DNA of 64,000 bases from Hydrogenophilales bacterium (GTDB lineage: Bacteria; Pseudomonadota; Gammaproteobacteria; Burkholderiales; Thiobacillaceae). Shown here one piece after another: positions 1 through 8,896 of this stretch (position 1 is the first letter of the stretch; each line of letters begins with the position of its first letter). The stretch covers positions 186,001-250,000 of the forward strand of contig JAHFRD010000004.1 of the NCBI GenBank assembly GCA_023258975.1, written 5' to 3'. The notes under the pieces were generated by a model, which searched no databases, was not told the origin of the DNA, and worked only from the letters and a program-made list of their open reading frames with translations. The position numbers were made by a program, and so were the translations under genes.

Positions 1-396
<396 letters not shown>

Positions 397-402
397 GGGG
401 AG

Positions 403-545
403 CCGGGGATCATCATCACCGCAGGGCCGAACGGCGCGGGCGGGGCGGATCATGCTGGAGCAGATCGCCGAGCCTATCCGCCGACGGACAGGTTTCGCGT
501 TCGAAACCGCCCGATACGGTAGCGCCAGAAACTGCCCGGCGTGAT
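403..545 (+). pseudogene. Decayed zeta-toxin-like P-loop kinase remnant
   Basis: Just after uvrA, one frame from 406 reads GIIITAGPNGAG, the P-loop opening typical of zeta-toxin/UNAG-kinase-like small ATPases. In another frame, 449-543 reads GRIMLEQIAEPIRR then FAFETARYG, matching the later family motif (LExIAEL...FAFETTLSG). The Walker lysine is lost at the frame change and the residues between the two motifs are missing, so this is a remnant shortened by deletion and frameshift. It ends at a TGA at 542-544. The assignment rests on memory of family motifs. Confidence 0.45.
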
Positions 546-554
546 CGGCGCGCG

Positions 555-935
555 CTACTCCTTCATCACGAACGTGCTCTTGCCCAGCGACGAGCGGTCG
601 CCGTTGTCGCGGCGGATCGTGAAATATTCGACGCTCCACTGGCCGTAACGGCTTTTGAAGCTGGGGATGATGATCGACCCGGCGCCCGATCCGCCCGCCC
701 AGATGCCGAACGGGCCTTGATCGAACTTCTCTCCGCTTGGCGCGGTCACGGTGTAGCCGTACATGAAGGTGTTTCGCGTCTGGTCGTCCTTGCCGATCGG
801 CGCCCAGCATCCGAACGGGTATTGGGTCGATCCGGAAAACGCGCCGACGCGTTCGAGAGCCGACGCCGAGAACTCCTTCTGTTGTGACTTGACGTTGATG
901 TTGCCGTTGTCGTTACGGAATTCTCCGCACTTCAC
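555..935 (-). CDS. Second domain of a tandem-domain secreted protein (or separate signal-less paralogue)
   Basis: An unrecognised 126-residue protein beginning at GTG 933-935, whose GTG overlaps the TGA of the upstream gene (GTGA). It aligns along its whole length with the mature part of the upstream protein: shared FGCWxxIGxDxQ, PSGxxxxxGPxGIxAGGxG and GxWSVE. It has no signal peptide and no visible Shine-Dalgarno sequence. Its frame is open upstream through a run of seven A residues, so it may be made as the C-terminal half of a -1 frameshift product or of a formerly single gene. Function unknown; probably periplasmic or secreted if fused. Confidence 0.6.
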   Translation of the reverse strand: MKCGEFRNDNGNINVKSQQKEFSASALERVGAFSGSTQYPFGCWAPIGKDDQTRNTFMYGYTVTAPSGEKFDQGPFGIWAGGSGAGSIIIPSFKSRYGQWSVEYFTIRRDNGDRSSLGKSTFVMKE

Positions 936-1423
936 CTTGTCGTCGCCACGATAGGGCTGGGCGATTTGTTTTTTTCGGCGGGTTTGTCGGCCATCTCGAA
1001 TGAAATGCTTCCGATCGACTGTTTTGCGAAATTCCCCCGGTCGACCAGGAGAAATTCCACCGACCAGCGGCCAATCGGCTGCTTGTCGAGCGCGGCCTGG
1101 ATGAAGGCGCTGCCAAAGCCGCCGGCCTGGATGCCGTAAGGCCCCATTTCGCGAGTCGCCCCCGAGGGGTTGGTAAACCGGTAGGAGTACATCTTGCCGC
1201 CGCGAAGTTGCTGATCCTGGCCGATATTGATCCAGCAGCCGAACGCGATGTCCCGGCCAAGGAAGCCACCTTTCGCCTCAATGTCCTTCATGGTGAAGCC
1301 ATTGGCCGACTCGATGACGCCGACATGGCCGGAGTCTTCCTTGAACAGCCCGCATTGCGGCGCGGAACCGGCCTGGGAGGACGCGGAAAAAATTCCGAGT
1401 AACACCAATGTTGCGGTTTTCAT
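932..1423 (-). CDS. Secreted protein with signal peptide, first of two tandem homologous domains
   Basis: A 163-residue protein with an N-terminal signal peptide (MKTATLVLLGIFSASSQAGS) and one copy of a domain repeated in the next gene. Shared features are a Cys near the start of the domain, FGCWINIG, the GPYGIQAGGFG loop and a GRWSVEFLL strand. An SD-like purine stretch precedes the ATG. The last codons cross an A7 tract at 969-975 read as GAA AAA AAC, after which the frame runs only a few residues to its TGA, while the -1 frame continues directly into the second domain. Function not recognised. Confidence 0.65.
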   Translation of the reverse strand: MKTATLVLLGIFSASSQAGSAPQCGLFKEDSGHVGVIESANGFTMKDIEAKGGFLGRDIAFGCWINIGQDQQLRGGKMYSYRFTNPSGATREMGPYGIQAGGFGSAFIQAALDKQPIGRWSVEFLLVDRGNFAKQSIGSISFEMADKPAEKNKSPSPIVATTR

Positions 1424-1508
1424 TGCATATCTCCTTCAAAAAAACCAATCAGTCGGTTCATTTTCCACCGTCGCGCGCCGCGCGCCGCGCGGGGAGAGGA
1501 ACCACGCG

Positions 1509-3752
1509 CTACGCCGGTTCCAGCAACCGTTCAAATTCCTTCACCGGCACCGGTCGGCTGAACAGGTAGCCCTGGTAGGCGTGGCAGCCGTGACCGGCGA
1601 GGAATTCGAGTTGCGCTTCGCTTTCCACGCCTTCGGCGATGACGTTGAGGCCGAGGGTGCGGCCCATGGTGATGATGGTCTGGACGATGGCTGCGTCGTT
1701 GGGGTCGTGGGCGAGGTCGCGTACGAAGGAGCGGTCGATCTTGAGCTGATCCAGCGGCAGGCGCTTGAGGTAGGAGAGCGAGGAGAAGCCGGTGCCGAAA
1801 TCATCCATCGAGAAGCTGATGCCGATGGCCTTGAGGGCCTGCATGCGGGTGATGGTGTCGGCGACGTTGTCGATCACCAGGCTTTCGGTGAGTTCGATCT
1901 TGAGTCGGGAAGGGTCGATGTCGTAGTCGTCGAGCAGCGCTTCCACCTCGGCGACGAAGCCGGGCTGGCGGAATTGGCGCGCGCTGACGTTGACCGCCAG
2001 ATGCAGGTCGCGGGTGGTGGCCTTGCCTGACCAGGTCTTGAGTTGGGCGCAGGCGGTTTGCAGCACCCAGTGGCCGATGGGCAGGATCAGGCCGGTTTCT
2101 TCCGCCAGGGGAATGAATACGTCCGGGGCGATCGATCCGCGCTGCGGGTGTTCCCAGCGCAGCAGCGCCTCGGCGCCGATGATGCGGCGCCGGCTGTCGA
2201 GTTGTGGCTGATAGCACAGGCGCAACTGGCGCCGTTTCAGGGCGCGGCGCAGGTCGGCTTCCAGGGCGCTGCGTTCATCCAGCGCCGCCTGCATGGCGGG
2301 ATCGAAGAAGCGCAGGGTGTTGCGGCCGGCGTTTTTGGCCTGATACAGCGCCAGATCGGCCTGTTTCAGCAGCGATTCGATGCTGTCGTCGTGCCCGTGG
2401 AACAAGGTGATGCCGAAGCTGGCGGTGCAGTGGAATTCTCTGTTGGCGAGATCGTAGGGCAGGGCCAGCGCATGACGCAGTTTTTCGCCGATATGCCGGG
2501 CCTGGACGGCGGCCTCTTCCGCACTTTCGCTCAGGTCTTCCAGAATCAGCACGAATTCGTCGCCGCCCAGACGGGATACCGTGTCGTCCGGGCGCGAAAC
2601 GGTATCGCCCTCACGCAGGGTGGTTTGCAGGCGGCGCGCCACTTCGGTCAGCAACTGGTCGCCCACGGCATGGCCACGGGTGTCGTTGAGCGTCTTGAAG
2701 TTGTCCAGATCGAGAAACAGCACCGCGCCGTGGCGCCGGCTGCGGCAACCACACGCCAGCGCCTGCGCCAGGCGGTCATGCAGCAGGCGGCGGTTGGGGA
2801 GTTGGGTGAGCGGGTCGTAATAGGCGAGGCGGTGGATTTCCGCTTCCGCCTCGCTGTTCTGGGTGATGTCGGAGAAGGTGCCGACGTAATGGGTGATCTC
2901 GCCACCTGGTTTGGCGACGGCGGTGATGGTCAGCCATTCGGCGTAGATCTTGCCGTTGCGGCGCCGGTTCCATATCTCGCCCTGCCAGAAGCCCTTGTCC
3001 CGGATGGCGGCCCACATGCGTTGATAGAAACCGTTATCGTGGCGGCCCGAGCGCAGCAGCGCGGGAGTCTGGCCGATGGCTTCGGCGGCCGCGTAGCCGG
3101 TCAGCCGGGTGAAGGACTGGTTGACGCGGACGATGATGCCGTCGGCATTGGTCACGATCATGCCGGCCTGCGATTCGAAGGCGATGGCGGTGATGCGCAG
3201 GTCTTCCTCGGCCCGCTTGCGTTCAGTGATGTCGTTGATGCTGACCACCACGACGCGTTCGTCGCCCAGTTGCAGCGGGCTCAGGCCGACCTCGACGGGA
3301 AATTCGCCGCCATCGGCGCGCAGGCCGTAGAAGTCTTCCCCGGCCATGCCCATGATGCGGTGTTGCGGCGGCCGTTCCGTGTTGCCTCGGTAATCGCGAT
3401 GCGCGGCGCGAAAACGCTCGGGAATCAGGTCTTCGATGGCAAGCCCCGCCATGTTTCCCCCGGGGTAGCCAAACATCTGTTCCGCGTGGGCGTTGGCCTG
3501 GGTGATGCGCCCATGCCGGTTCATGACCAGGGTGGCGACCGGCGCGGCGCGCAGTATCAGGCGGGCGTTTTCCTCACTTTCCCGTGGGGCGCGCAGGGAG
3601 GTTTCCAGGGCGGCATGGGCCTGGATCAGGGTTTTGTTTTGCGTTTCCAGTGGTTCCAGCCGCGCGTTGGGTTCGCGCGGCAACTCGTGGATCGGGCACG
3701 CGGGTGTTCCCAGCAAATGGCAGGGCGAGCCGGTATCGTGGAGGCCGGCCAT
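1509..3752 (-). CDS. PAS-PAS-GGDEF-EAL cyclic-di-GMP protein
   Basis: A 747-residue signalling protein that probably makes and/or degrades c-di-GMP. After a short coiled N-terminus come two PAS/PAC modules (about residues 60-180 and 185-305), a GGDEF domain (RLGGDEFVLI, so the active-site motif is intact) and an EAL domain. The EAL domain keeps EALLRW, VNVSARQF, ELTES, DDFGTGFSS, KIDRSFV and IAEGVE, the residues needed for phosphodiesterase activity. There is no membrane segment, so it is likely cytosolic. A seven-residue duplication precedes GGDEF and yields two RxxD motifs (REGD and RPDD). It lies downstream of, and on the same strand as, a kinase/ANTAR regulator pair, suggesting a shared pathway. 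Confidence 0.93.
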   Translation of the reverse strand: MAGLHDTGSPCHLLGTPACPIHELPREPNARLEPLETQNKTLIQAHAALETSLRAPRESEENARLILRAAPVATLVMNRHGRITQANAHAEQMFGYPGGNMAGLAIEDLIPERFRAAHRDYRGNTERPPQHRIMGMAGEDFYGLRADGGEFPVEVGLSPLQLGDERVVVVSINDITERKRAEEDLRITAIAFESQAGMIVTNADGIIVRVNQSFTRLTGYAAAEAIGQTPALLRSGRHDNGFYQRMWAAIRDKGFWQGEIWNRRRNGKIYAEWLTITAVAKPGGEITHYVGTFSDITQNSEAEAEIHRLAYYDPLTQLPNRRLLHDRLAQALACGCRSRRHGAVLFLDLDNFKTLNDTRGHAVGDQLLTEVARRLQTTLREGDTVSRPDDTVSRLGGDEFVLILEDLSESAEEAAVQARHIGEKLRHALALPYDLANREFHCTASFGITLFHGHDDSIESLLKQADLALYQAKNAGRNTLRFFDPAMQAALDERSALEADLRRALKRRQLRLCYQPQLDSRRRIIGAEALLRWEHPQRGSIAPDVFIPLAEETGLILPIGHWVLQTACAQLKTWSGKATTRDLHLAVNVSARQFRQPGFVAEVEALLDDYDIDPSRLKIELTESLVIDNVADTITRMQALKAIGISFSMDDFGTGFSSLSYLKRLPLDQLKIDRSFVRDLAHDPNDAAIVQTIITMGRTLGLNVIAEGVESEAQLEFLAGHGCHAYQGYLFSRPVPVKEFERLLEPA

Positions 3753-3973
3753 GTTCTAGCCGGCCTCGCGGGCTGAGGCGATGCGCCCGGCGGTGGTCAA
3801 GTAGCAAACCATCATGTTCCGCTCCCAATCCTCGGTTCGTCCGCGCGCGGCGAATCCGGAATCAATTCAAGCGGGACGGTTTCTTGGGCCCCGGGGTACT
3901 GGTTACAAATTTGGTATGGCGCGAACTTTATCGGCAGCCGCGTGAAAAGGATGAGCTCGGTTGGGGCGTTTTC

Positions 3974-4528
3974 CTACGTTTCCGGGCAGGCGCCGGTTTC
4001 CACGATTTCGCGCGCGATGTCCACAAGCCTGGCCGAGCGGTCGCGCGCATGTTTGCGCAGGCGTTCGAAGGCGGTTTGCTGGTCGAGGTTCCAACCGCGC
4101 ATGGCGATGCCGACCGCCGTGCCGATGTCGCGGTTGCTGTGCAGCGCGGCGCGCAGGCTGTCGAATTCCCGCGAGCGGGCCAGCGCGGCGCGCAGCATGG
4201 GCACGATGCGCGGTACATCGAGTGGTTTGACCAGATAGCCGAGGGCGCCGAGTTTTACCGCCTGTTGCACCAGGTCTTCGTCGTCATGGGCGGTGAAGAA
4301 CAGGAACGGTACCGTCGTTTCGCCGCGCAGGCGCCGCGCCAGTTCCAGTCCGTCGAGGCCGGGCATGCGGATATCGAGCAGGGCCAGGTCGGGTCGTTCG
4401 CTCTGGCACAGCGCCAGCGCGCGCAGTCCGTCGCGCGCCTCGATCACCTCGAAGCCGGCCTCGCGCAAACCTTCGGCCAGGGTGAACAGCACCACGCGGT
4501 CATCGTCGGCGACCATCAGTTTCGCCAT
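3974..4528 (-). CDS. Response regulator with ANTAR RNA-binding output domain
   Basis: A 184-residue AmiR/NasR-type regulator. The receiver domain has the acidic pair (ADDDR), the phospho-acceptor Asp in LLDIRMPGLDG, the conserved Thr/Ala region FFTAHDD, and the Lys in YLVKPLD. The C-terminal stretch (RDIGTAVGIAMRGWNLDQQT... RLVDIAREIV) fits an ANTAR domain, which in known members binds two-hexaloop RNA and prevents transcription termination. ATG at 4528 is chosen because it lies one base after the kinase TGA, with AAAGGAG inside the kinase end; the longer frame to 4606 lies within kinase coding sequence. It is probably phosphorylated by the adjacent kinase. RNA targets are not evident here. 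Confidence 0.9.
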   Translation of the reverse strand: MAKLMVADDDRVVLFTLAEGLREAGFEVIEARDGLRALALCQSERPDLALLDIRMPGLDGLELARRLRGETTVPFLFFTAHDDEDLVQQAVKLGALGYLVKPLDVPRIVPMLRAALARSREFDSLRAALHSNRDIGTAVGIAMRGWNLDQQTAFERLRKHARDRSARLVDIAREIVETGACPET

Positions 4529-4529
4529 G

Positions 4530-5609
4530 TCACGCTCCTTTGCATGAAATCGCCTGCACGACCGGGAACTCCAGGCACAAGTGGGCGGTGAGTTGTTTGG
4601 CCGCATCGCGGGAGAAAGACAGTCGCGCGCCTTGCTCCGGCAACAGGGATTTCACCAGGCGCAGGCCGGTCTTCAGGCCGGTATCGGTTTCCAGGTCGAA
4701 CTCGCCGGTGCCGGCCTGGGTGTTGCGAATAACGACCTGAGCGCGTTCTCCGTCGGCGGCCAGGCTGATTCGTGGCGCGCCGGCCGGTTCCGGGGAATGC
4801 TTGACCGCGTTGAGGATGAGTTCGTTCAGGATCAGGGCGACGGCCACGGCTTCGTCGCGATTGATCTGCACCGGCCGGAACGAGCTGTGTTCGTTTTCGA
4901 TGTGGAGTTCGACCGGCCGCAACGTCTGTTCCCGCACGGTGGTACAGATATGGCTGACGGTATCGCACAGGCGGATCGCCTCGTCCGGATCCGCGCTTTG
5001 CAGCCCGTGCACCACGGCGATGGCATGTACCTGGGTGATGGCCTTGTCCAGATGCGGCGCGAGTTCCATGAAGCCGCCAAGTTCCCGGCGCAGCAGTCCG
5101 GCCACGCTTTGCAGATTGTTCTTGATGCGGTGGTGCACCTCGCGCACCAGGACTTCACGCTGCATTTCCATGTCGGCCAGGCGTTGTCGTTCCAGTTGCT
5201 TGCGCGCGGTGATGTCGAGCGCGACAAAACTCACGCCGCGCGACAGGTCGGCCGGGTCGATCGGCACCGAGGAAAGCAGGATATGGACGCTGGCGCCGTC
5301 CTTTCGCCGCCAGCGGGTCTCGACCACTTCGACGCCGCCTTGCGCAATTCGGGCATATTTCTCGCGGCCGGCAAGGTCATGATCCGCCTCGCCGGGGTAG
5401 AGCAGCCGGGCGGGTTGTCCGATCAATTCTTCGGAGGAATAGCCGGTGAGCGTGGTCATGGCCGGGTTGACCGACTGGATGACACGGTCGATGGTCAAGC
5501 CGATGGCCGCCGGCGATGCCTGCAGGATGCTGCGCATCCGCGCCTCGGCGGGGCAACACTCCGCCAGGTTTTGCGCGCGCCGCTCAATGCCGTTCCAGGG
5601 TTGTGCCAT
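4530..5609 (-). CDS. PAS-domain sensor histidine kinase (HisKA_2 type)
   Basis: A 359-residue soluble kinase with one PAS/PAC module (about residues 22-140, with GYSSEELIG and VALDITARKQ) followed by a HisKA_2 dimerisation/phosphoacceptor region (REVHHRIKNNLQSV) and an HATPase domain (NELILNAVKHS, TGLKTGLRLVKSLL). HisKA_2 kinases often partner with ANTAR or similar regulators, and the next gene encodes one, separated by one base. I prefer ATG 5609 (MAQPWNGIERRA) over the longer frame to 5750, because an AAGG stretch precedes it and the extension would occupy most of the divergent promoter region. The input signal is unknown. Confidence 0.88.
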   Translation of the reverse strand: MAQPWNGIERRAQNLAECCPAEARMRSILQASPAAIGLTIDRVIQSVNPAMTTLTGYSSEELIGQPARLLYPGEADHDLAGREKYARIAQGGVEVVETRWRRKDGASVHILLSSVPIDPADLSRGVSFVALDITARKQLERQRLADMEMQREVLVREVHHRIKNNLQSVAGLLRRELGGFMELAPHLDKAITQVHAIAVVHGLQSADPDEAIRLCDTVSHICTTVREQTLRPVELHIENEHSSFRPVQINRDEAVAVALILNELILNAVKHSPEPAGAPRISLAADGERAQVVIRNTQAGTGEFDLETDTGLKTGLRLVKSLLPEQGARLSFSRDAAKQLTAHLCLEFPVVQAISCKGA

Positions 5610-5828
5610 GCCGCCTTGTTCCAAGGTTGATCTCGAACCGTCCGAAAAAGTACTCGATTCTCCCCGTCGATGCCAGGGGGATTGTTTAAGGGTAGTGGGC
5701 GTGTGAGGCGCAACGCCGGCAGGCTTCGGGTCATCCGGGCTAGAATGCACCGGTTTTTTTGCCGCCGCGATTTTCGCCTCGATGCGAGCCTGCTCACCTC
5801 ACCCATGCCCCGATCCGATTCCAATCCG

Positions 5829-7187
5829 ATGACTTCCACCGAACGCCGCGCCGCCATCTCGCTGGCCGGCATTTTCGGGCTGCGCATGTTGGGCATGTTC
5901 CTGATCCTGCCGGTGTTCGCGCTGTATGCCAAAACCCTGCCGGGCGGCGATGACCACACCCTGATCGGCCTCTCGCTGGGCATGTATGGCCTGACCCAGG
6001 CCATCCTGATGATTCCCTTCGGCATGGCTTCGGATCGCCTCGGGCGCAAGCCGGTCATCATCGTCGGCCTGGTGATCTTTGCCCTGGGCAGCTTTGTCGC
6101 GGCGGGCGCCGACGACCTTTGGGGGGTGATGATCGGCCGCGCCCTGCAAGGCGCCGGCGCCATTTCGGCGGCGGTGACGGCTCTGTTGGCGGATTTGACC
6201 CGCGAGGAAAAACGCACCCAGGCGATGGCCATGATCGGCAGCACCATCGGCCTGGCTTTCGCCGTTTCGCTCGCGGCCGGGCCGGCCTTCTATCACTGGA
6301 TCGGCGTGCCCGGCATGTTCGCCATGACCGGGGGGCTGGCCCTGCTGGCGATTGTCGTGGTCAGGTTCGTGACCCCGAATCCGGGCACCACCGCCTTCCA
6401 CTCGGATGCCGAGGCGAATCCGGCGCGGCTGGGCGACGTCATTCGGAATGTCGAGTTGCTGCGCCTGAACTGGGGCATCTTCAGCCTGCACGCGGCACAG
6501 ATGGCGATGTTCATGGTGGTGCCCTTCGCCCTGGTCGAAGGCGGGTTGGACGCGGCGCATCACTGGCGGGTCTACCTGCCGGTTCTGCTGGCGTCGCTGC
6601 TGCTGCTGGTGCCGGTCATCATCTACAGCGAAAAGCGGGGCGAGATGAAGAAGGTGTTCGTCGCCGCCATCGCCCTCATGTTCATCGCCCAGGTCGGCCT
6701 GGCGTTTTCCATGCATCTGCTCTGGGGCGTGGTGGCGGCGTTGTTCGCCTATTTCCTGGCTTTCAACATCCTCGAAGCCAGCCTGCCCTCGCTGGTCTCC
6801 AAAATCGCCCCGCCCGAGTCCAAGGGGACGGCGATGGGCGTCTACAACACTTCGCAGGCGCTCGGCCTGTTCTTCGGTGGCCTTTTGGGTGGTTGGCTGG
6901 CGCAGCATCACGGTTTCGCGGCCGTGTTCGCCTTCTGCGCCGGGTTGATGGGAGTCTGGCTGATGCTGGCCGCGCGCATGGTGCCACCGCCACGAGTGAA
7001 GACCCAGATGTTCCATATCGGTACGCTCGGCGCCGGAGAGGCACAGCGCCTCGCGGCCAATCTCACGGTGTTCGCCGGCGTGGAAGCGGTGACCGTGTTG
7101 CCGGAGGAGGGCGCCGTGTTGCTCAAAGTCGCGCAAACCGGCTGGGACGAGGAAGGCGTGAAACACTTACTGCAAGGAGGACATTGA
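5829..7187 (+). CDS. yajR: MFS transporter with C-terminal YAM-like domain (YajR type)
   Basis: A 452-residue inner-membrane major facilitator protein. About twelve hydrophobic segments can be seen. The MFS motif between TM2 and TM3 reads GMASDRLGRKP, and LQGAGAISAAVTALLADLT follows later. After the last membrane segment there is a soluble ferredoxin-like tail (about residues 390-452, from TLGAGEAQRLAANL onward), as in E. coli YajR. The substrate is unknown, probably exported. ATG 5829 (MTSTERRAAIS) gives the normal N-terminus; ATG 5805 is possible. It lies immediately upstream of ssb, an arrangement I recall from other betaproteobacteria. Confidence 0.88.
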   Translation: MTSTERRAAISLAGIFGLRMLGMFLILPVFALYAKTLPGGDDHTLIGLSLGMYGLTQAILMIPFGMASDRLGRKPVIIVGLVIFALGSFVAAGADDLWGVMIGRALQGAGAISAAVTALLADLTREEKRTQAMAMIGSTIGLAFAVSLAAGPAFYHWIGVPGMFAMTGGLALLAIVVVRFVTPNPGTTAFHSDAEANPARLGDVIRNVELLRLNWGIFSLHAAQMAMFMVVPFALVEGGLDAAHHWRVYLPVLLASLLLLVPVIIYSEKRGEMKKVFVAAIALMFIAQVGLAFSMHLLWGVVAALFAYFLAFNILEASLPSLVSKIAPPESKGTAMGVYNTSQALGLFFGGLLGGWLAQHHGFAAVFAFCAGLMGVWLMLAARMVPPPRVKTQMFHIGTLGAGEAQRLAANLTVFAGVEAVTVLPEEGAVLLKVAQTGWDEEGVKHLLQGGH

Positions 7188-7673
7188 ATGGCTTCGGTGA
7201 ACAAGGTAATCATCATCGGCAATCTGGGGAAAGACCCCGAGATGCGTTATATGCCCAGCGGCGATGCCATCGCCAACCTGCGCATCGCCACGACCGACAA
7301 GTACAAGGATCGCAACGGCGAGATGCAGGAGGCGACCGAGTGGCATTCGGTGGCGTTCTTCGGCAAGACCGCCGAAATCTGCGGTCAGTACCTGAAGAAA
7401 GGCAGCCAACTCTACGTGGAAGGCAGTCTGCGCACGCGCAAGTGGCAGGACAAGGACGGCAATGACCGTTACACCACCGAGATTCGCGGTGACCGCATGC
7501 AGATGCTGGGCGGCCGGGGCGGTGGCGGCGGTGGCGGCATGGCCGACTACGACGCCCCGCCGATGGAGAGCGCCCCGCGCGCCAAGCCGTCGGGCAGTTC
7601 CGGCGGCGGCGCTTCGGGCGGTTCTTCCTCGGGCGGCGGTTTCGGGGATATGGACGACGACATTCCGTTCTGA
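7188..7673 (+). CDS. ssb: Single-stranded DNA-binding protein
   Basis: A 161-residue SSB that coats single-stranded DNA in replication, recombination and repair. The N-terminal OB fold starts [20 protein letters not shown] and keeps the usual aromatic and basic pattern ([27 protein letters not shown]). A glycine/serine-rich linker from about residue 108 leads to the acidic tip DMDDDIPF, the docking site for partner proteins. The start follows the MFS stop directly, with AAGGAGG just upstream inside the MFS end. A strong hairpin terminator follows. Confidence 0.98.
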   Translation: MASVNKVIIIGNLGKDPEMRYMPSGDAIANLRIATTDKYKDRNGEMQEATEWHSVAFFGKTAEICGQYLKKGSQLYVEGSLRTRKWQDKDGNDRYTTEIRGDRMQMLGGRGGGGGGGMADYDAPPMESAPRAKPSGSSGGGASGGSSSGGGFGDMDDDIPF

Positions 7674-7701
7674 AATTGGAGCGGGAGAGGTTTTCCGCCG
7701 C

Positions 7702-7737
7702 AAAGCCCGGCCCCTCCCACGGAAGCCGGGCTTTTTT
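7702..7737 (+). terminator. Rho-independent terminator after ssb
   Basis: A ten-base stem, AAAGCCCGGC (7702-7711), pairs with GCCGGGCTTT (7725-7734) across a 13-base loop and runs into a T tract. It lies 29 bases after the ssb stop and separates ssb from fliK. Confidence 0.9.
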
Positions 7738-7773
7738 ACGCAGGATGGCCACGCCCTGGGCCGTCAGATTCAG

Positions 7774-7802
7774 GCATGAAACCTGCCGGGCATGAAACCT
7801 GC
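7774..7802. repeat. Tandem 13-bp direct repeat upstream of fliK
   Basis: GCATGAAACCTGC occurs at 7774-7786 and again at 7790-7802, a 16-base spacing, between the ssb terminator and the fliK start. It could be a regulator-binding pair or a chance duplication; no promoter hexamers are convincing nearby. Confidence 0.6.
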
Positions 7803-7834
7803 TTATAAGCCGTTCGGATGAACCGGAGAAAATC

Positions 7835-8896
7835 ATGGCTGATTTCATGACCGTGCTGGCGGCTTCCCAGAAGCAGACGCTGGGCGGAAAACAGACCAAT
7901 CCGTTGGCTGGGCTGTTGCCGGAGGGTTTGTTTGGTAGCGTGCTGTCGGCGCGACTCGATGCGCCGCTGGATGAGGCGATCACGCTGGCTTTGCCGGTGG
8001 CCGTGGATGCGGGGATAGCTGTTCAGGCCGGTTCGGAGGACAAGAAAGCGCCGCTCGTGACCGCGACGGATACGGGCGCGCCGGTCGAGGCGCAGGCTGT
8101 GCTGTTCCCTTTGGTCGCCGACAGGAGCGGCGGCAAAGATGCCGGCAATGACACCGGCAAGGGAGAGGAGGCCCGCCCGATCATCCCGGCGGGGTTACAG
8201 AGCACGACGCTGGCGGCAAGTTCTGCCGCAGCCAAGGGCATGCCGGGGCAAGAGTTGCCGGTTGCCGGCCGTATGCCGCCGCCCGTTGACGCGGAGATGG
8301 CGGTTCCACAAGGGGTGGCAGGCACCGCCGCCGAGACGCCGTTGCTTGCGGCCGGCGCCGACATGCCGCTTGAAAAGTTGCCGGCGACGGAGTTGACGGG
8401 TGCGAACGCCGCGCGTCAATTGGGCCATGTGGGCCAGTTCGAACAGGGCGTGCGCGCGCCCGAATCCCGCTTGCAGGTGGCGCTGGAAGCCCCGGTGCGC
8501 AGCCAGGCTTTCCCGTCCGAGTTTTCCGAGAAGATTGTCTGGCTGGCCGGGCGCCAATCGCAATGGGCGGATATGTCGCTGAATCCGCCGCAACTGGGCG
8601 CCATCGAGGTGCGCCTGTCGCTTTCCGGTGGAGAAGCGGGGGCGCAGTTCTATTCGCCGCATCCGGCCGTGCGCGACGCCATTGAGGCCGCGCTGCCGAA
8701 GTTGCGGGAATTGATGGCCCAGGCGGGTATCGCCCTGGGCGACGCTCAAGTTCGTGAGGAAGCCTTCGCGCGGCGTGAATCGGGCGGCACGAACCAGAAC
8801 GGCGGCAATGCGGCGAACGGGGAGGCATCTTTTCCGGTCACGCCTCTCGCCGTGAGCACTCGCGCGGGCCTCGGCCTGGTCGATCTCTACGTGTAG
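7835..8896 (+). CDS. fliK: Flagellar hook-length control protein FliK
   Basis: A 353-residue protein in the normal position at the head of the fliL-R run. FliK is exported and acts as a molecular ruler that switches the flagellar export gate from hook to filament substrates. The N-terminal 220 residues are low-complexity, Ala/Pro/Gly-rich. The C-terminal domain (about residues 245-320) has the expected core: WADMSLNPPQLGAIEVRLSL, followed by F(Y)SPHPAVRDAIEAALPKLRE and LMAQAGIALGDAQV. ATG 7835 is preceded by CCGGAGAAAATC. It is on the short side for the family. Confidence 0.88.
   Translation: MADFMTVLAASQKQTLGGKQTNPLAGLLPEGLFGSVLSARLDAPLDEAITLALPVAVDAGIAVQAGSEDKKAPLVTATDTGAPVEAQAVLFPLVADRSGGKDAGNDTGKGEEARPIIPAGLQSTTLAASSAAAKGMPGQELPVAGRMPPPVDAEMAVPQGVAGTAAETPLLAAGADMPLEKLPATELTGANAARQLGHVGQFEQGVRAPESRLQVALEAPVRSQAFPSEFSEKIVWLAGRQSQWADMSLNPPQLGAIEVRLSLSGGEAGAQFYSPHPAVRDAIEAALPKLRELMAQAGIALGDAQVREEAFARRESGGTNQNGGNAANGEASFPVTPLAVSTRAGLGLVDLYV

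Noticed and set aside
1473-1493. GCGCGCC-GCGCGCC-GCGCGGG, apparent heptamers upstream of the GGDEF-EAL stop
   Set aside because: Short, almost pure GC, and unlike the two clear heptamer families; could be chance.
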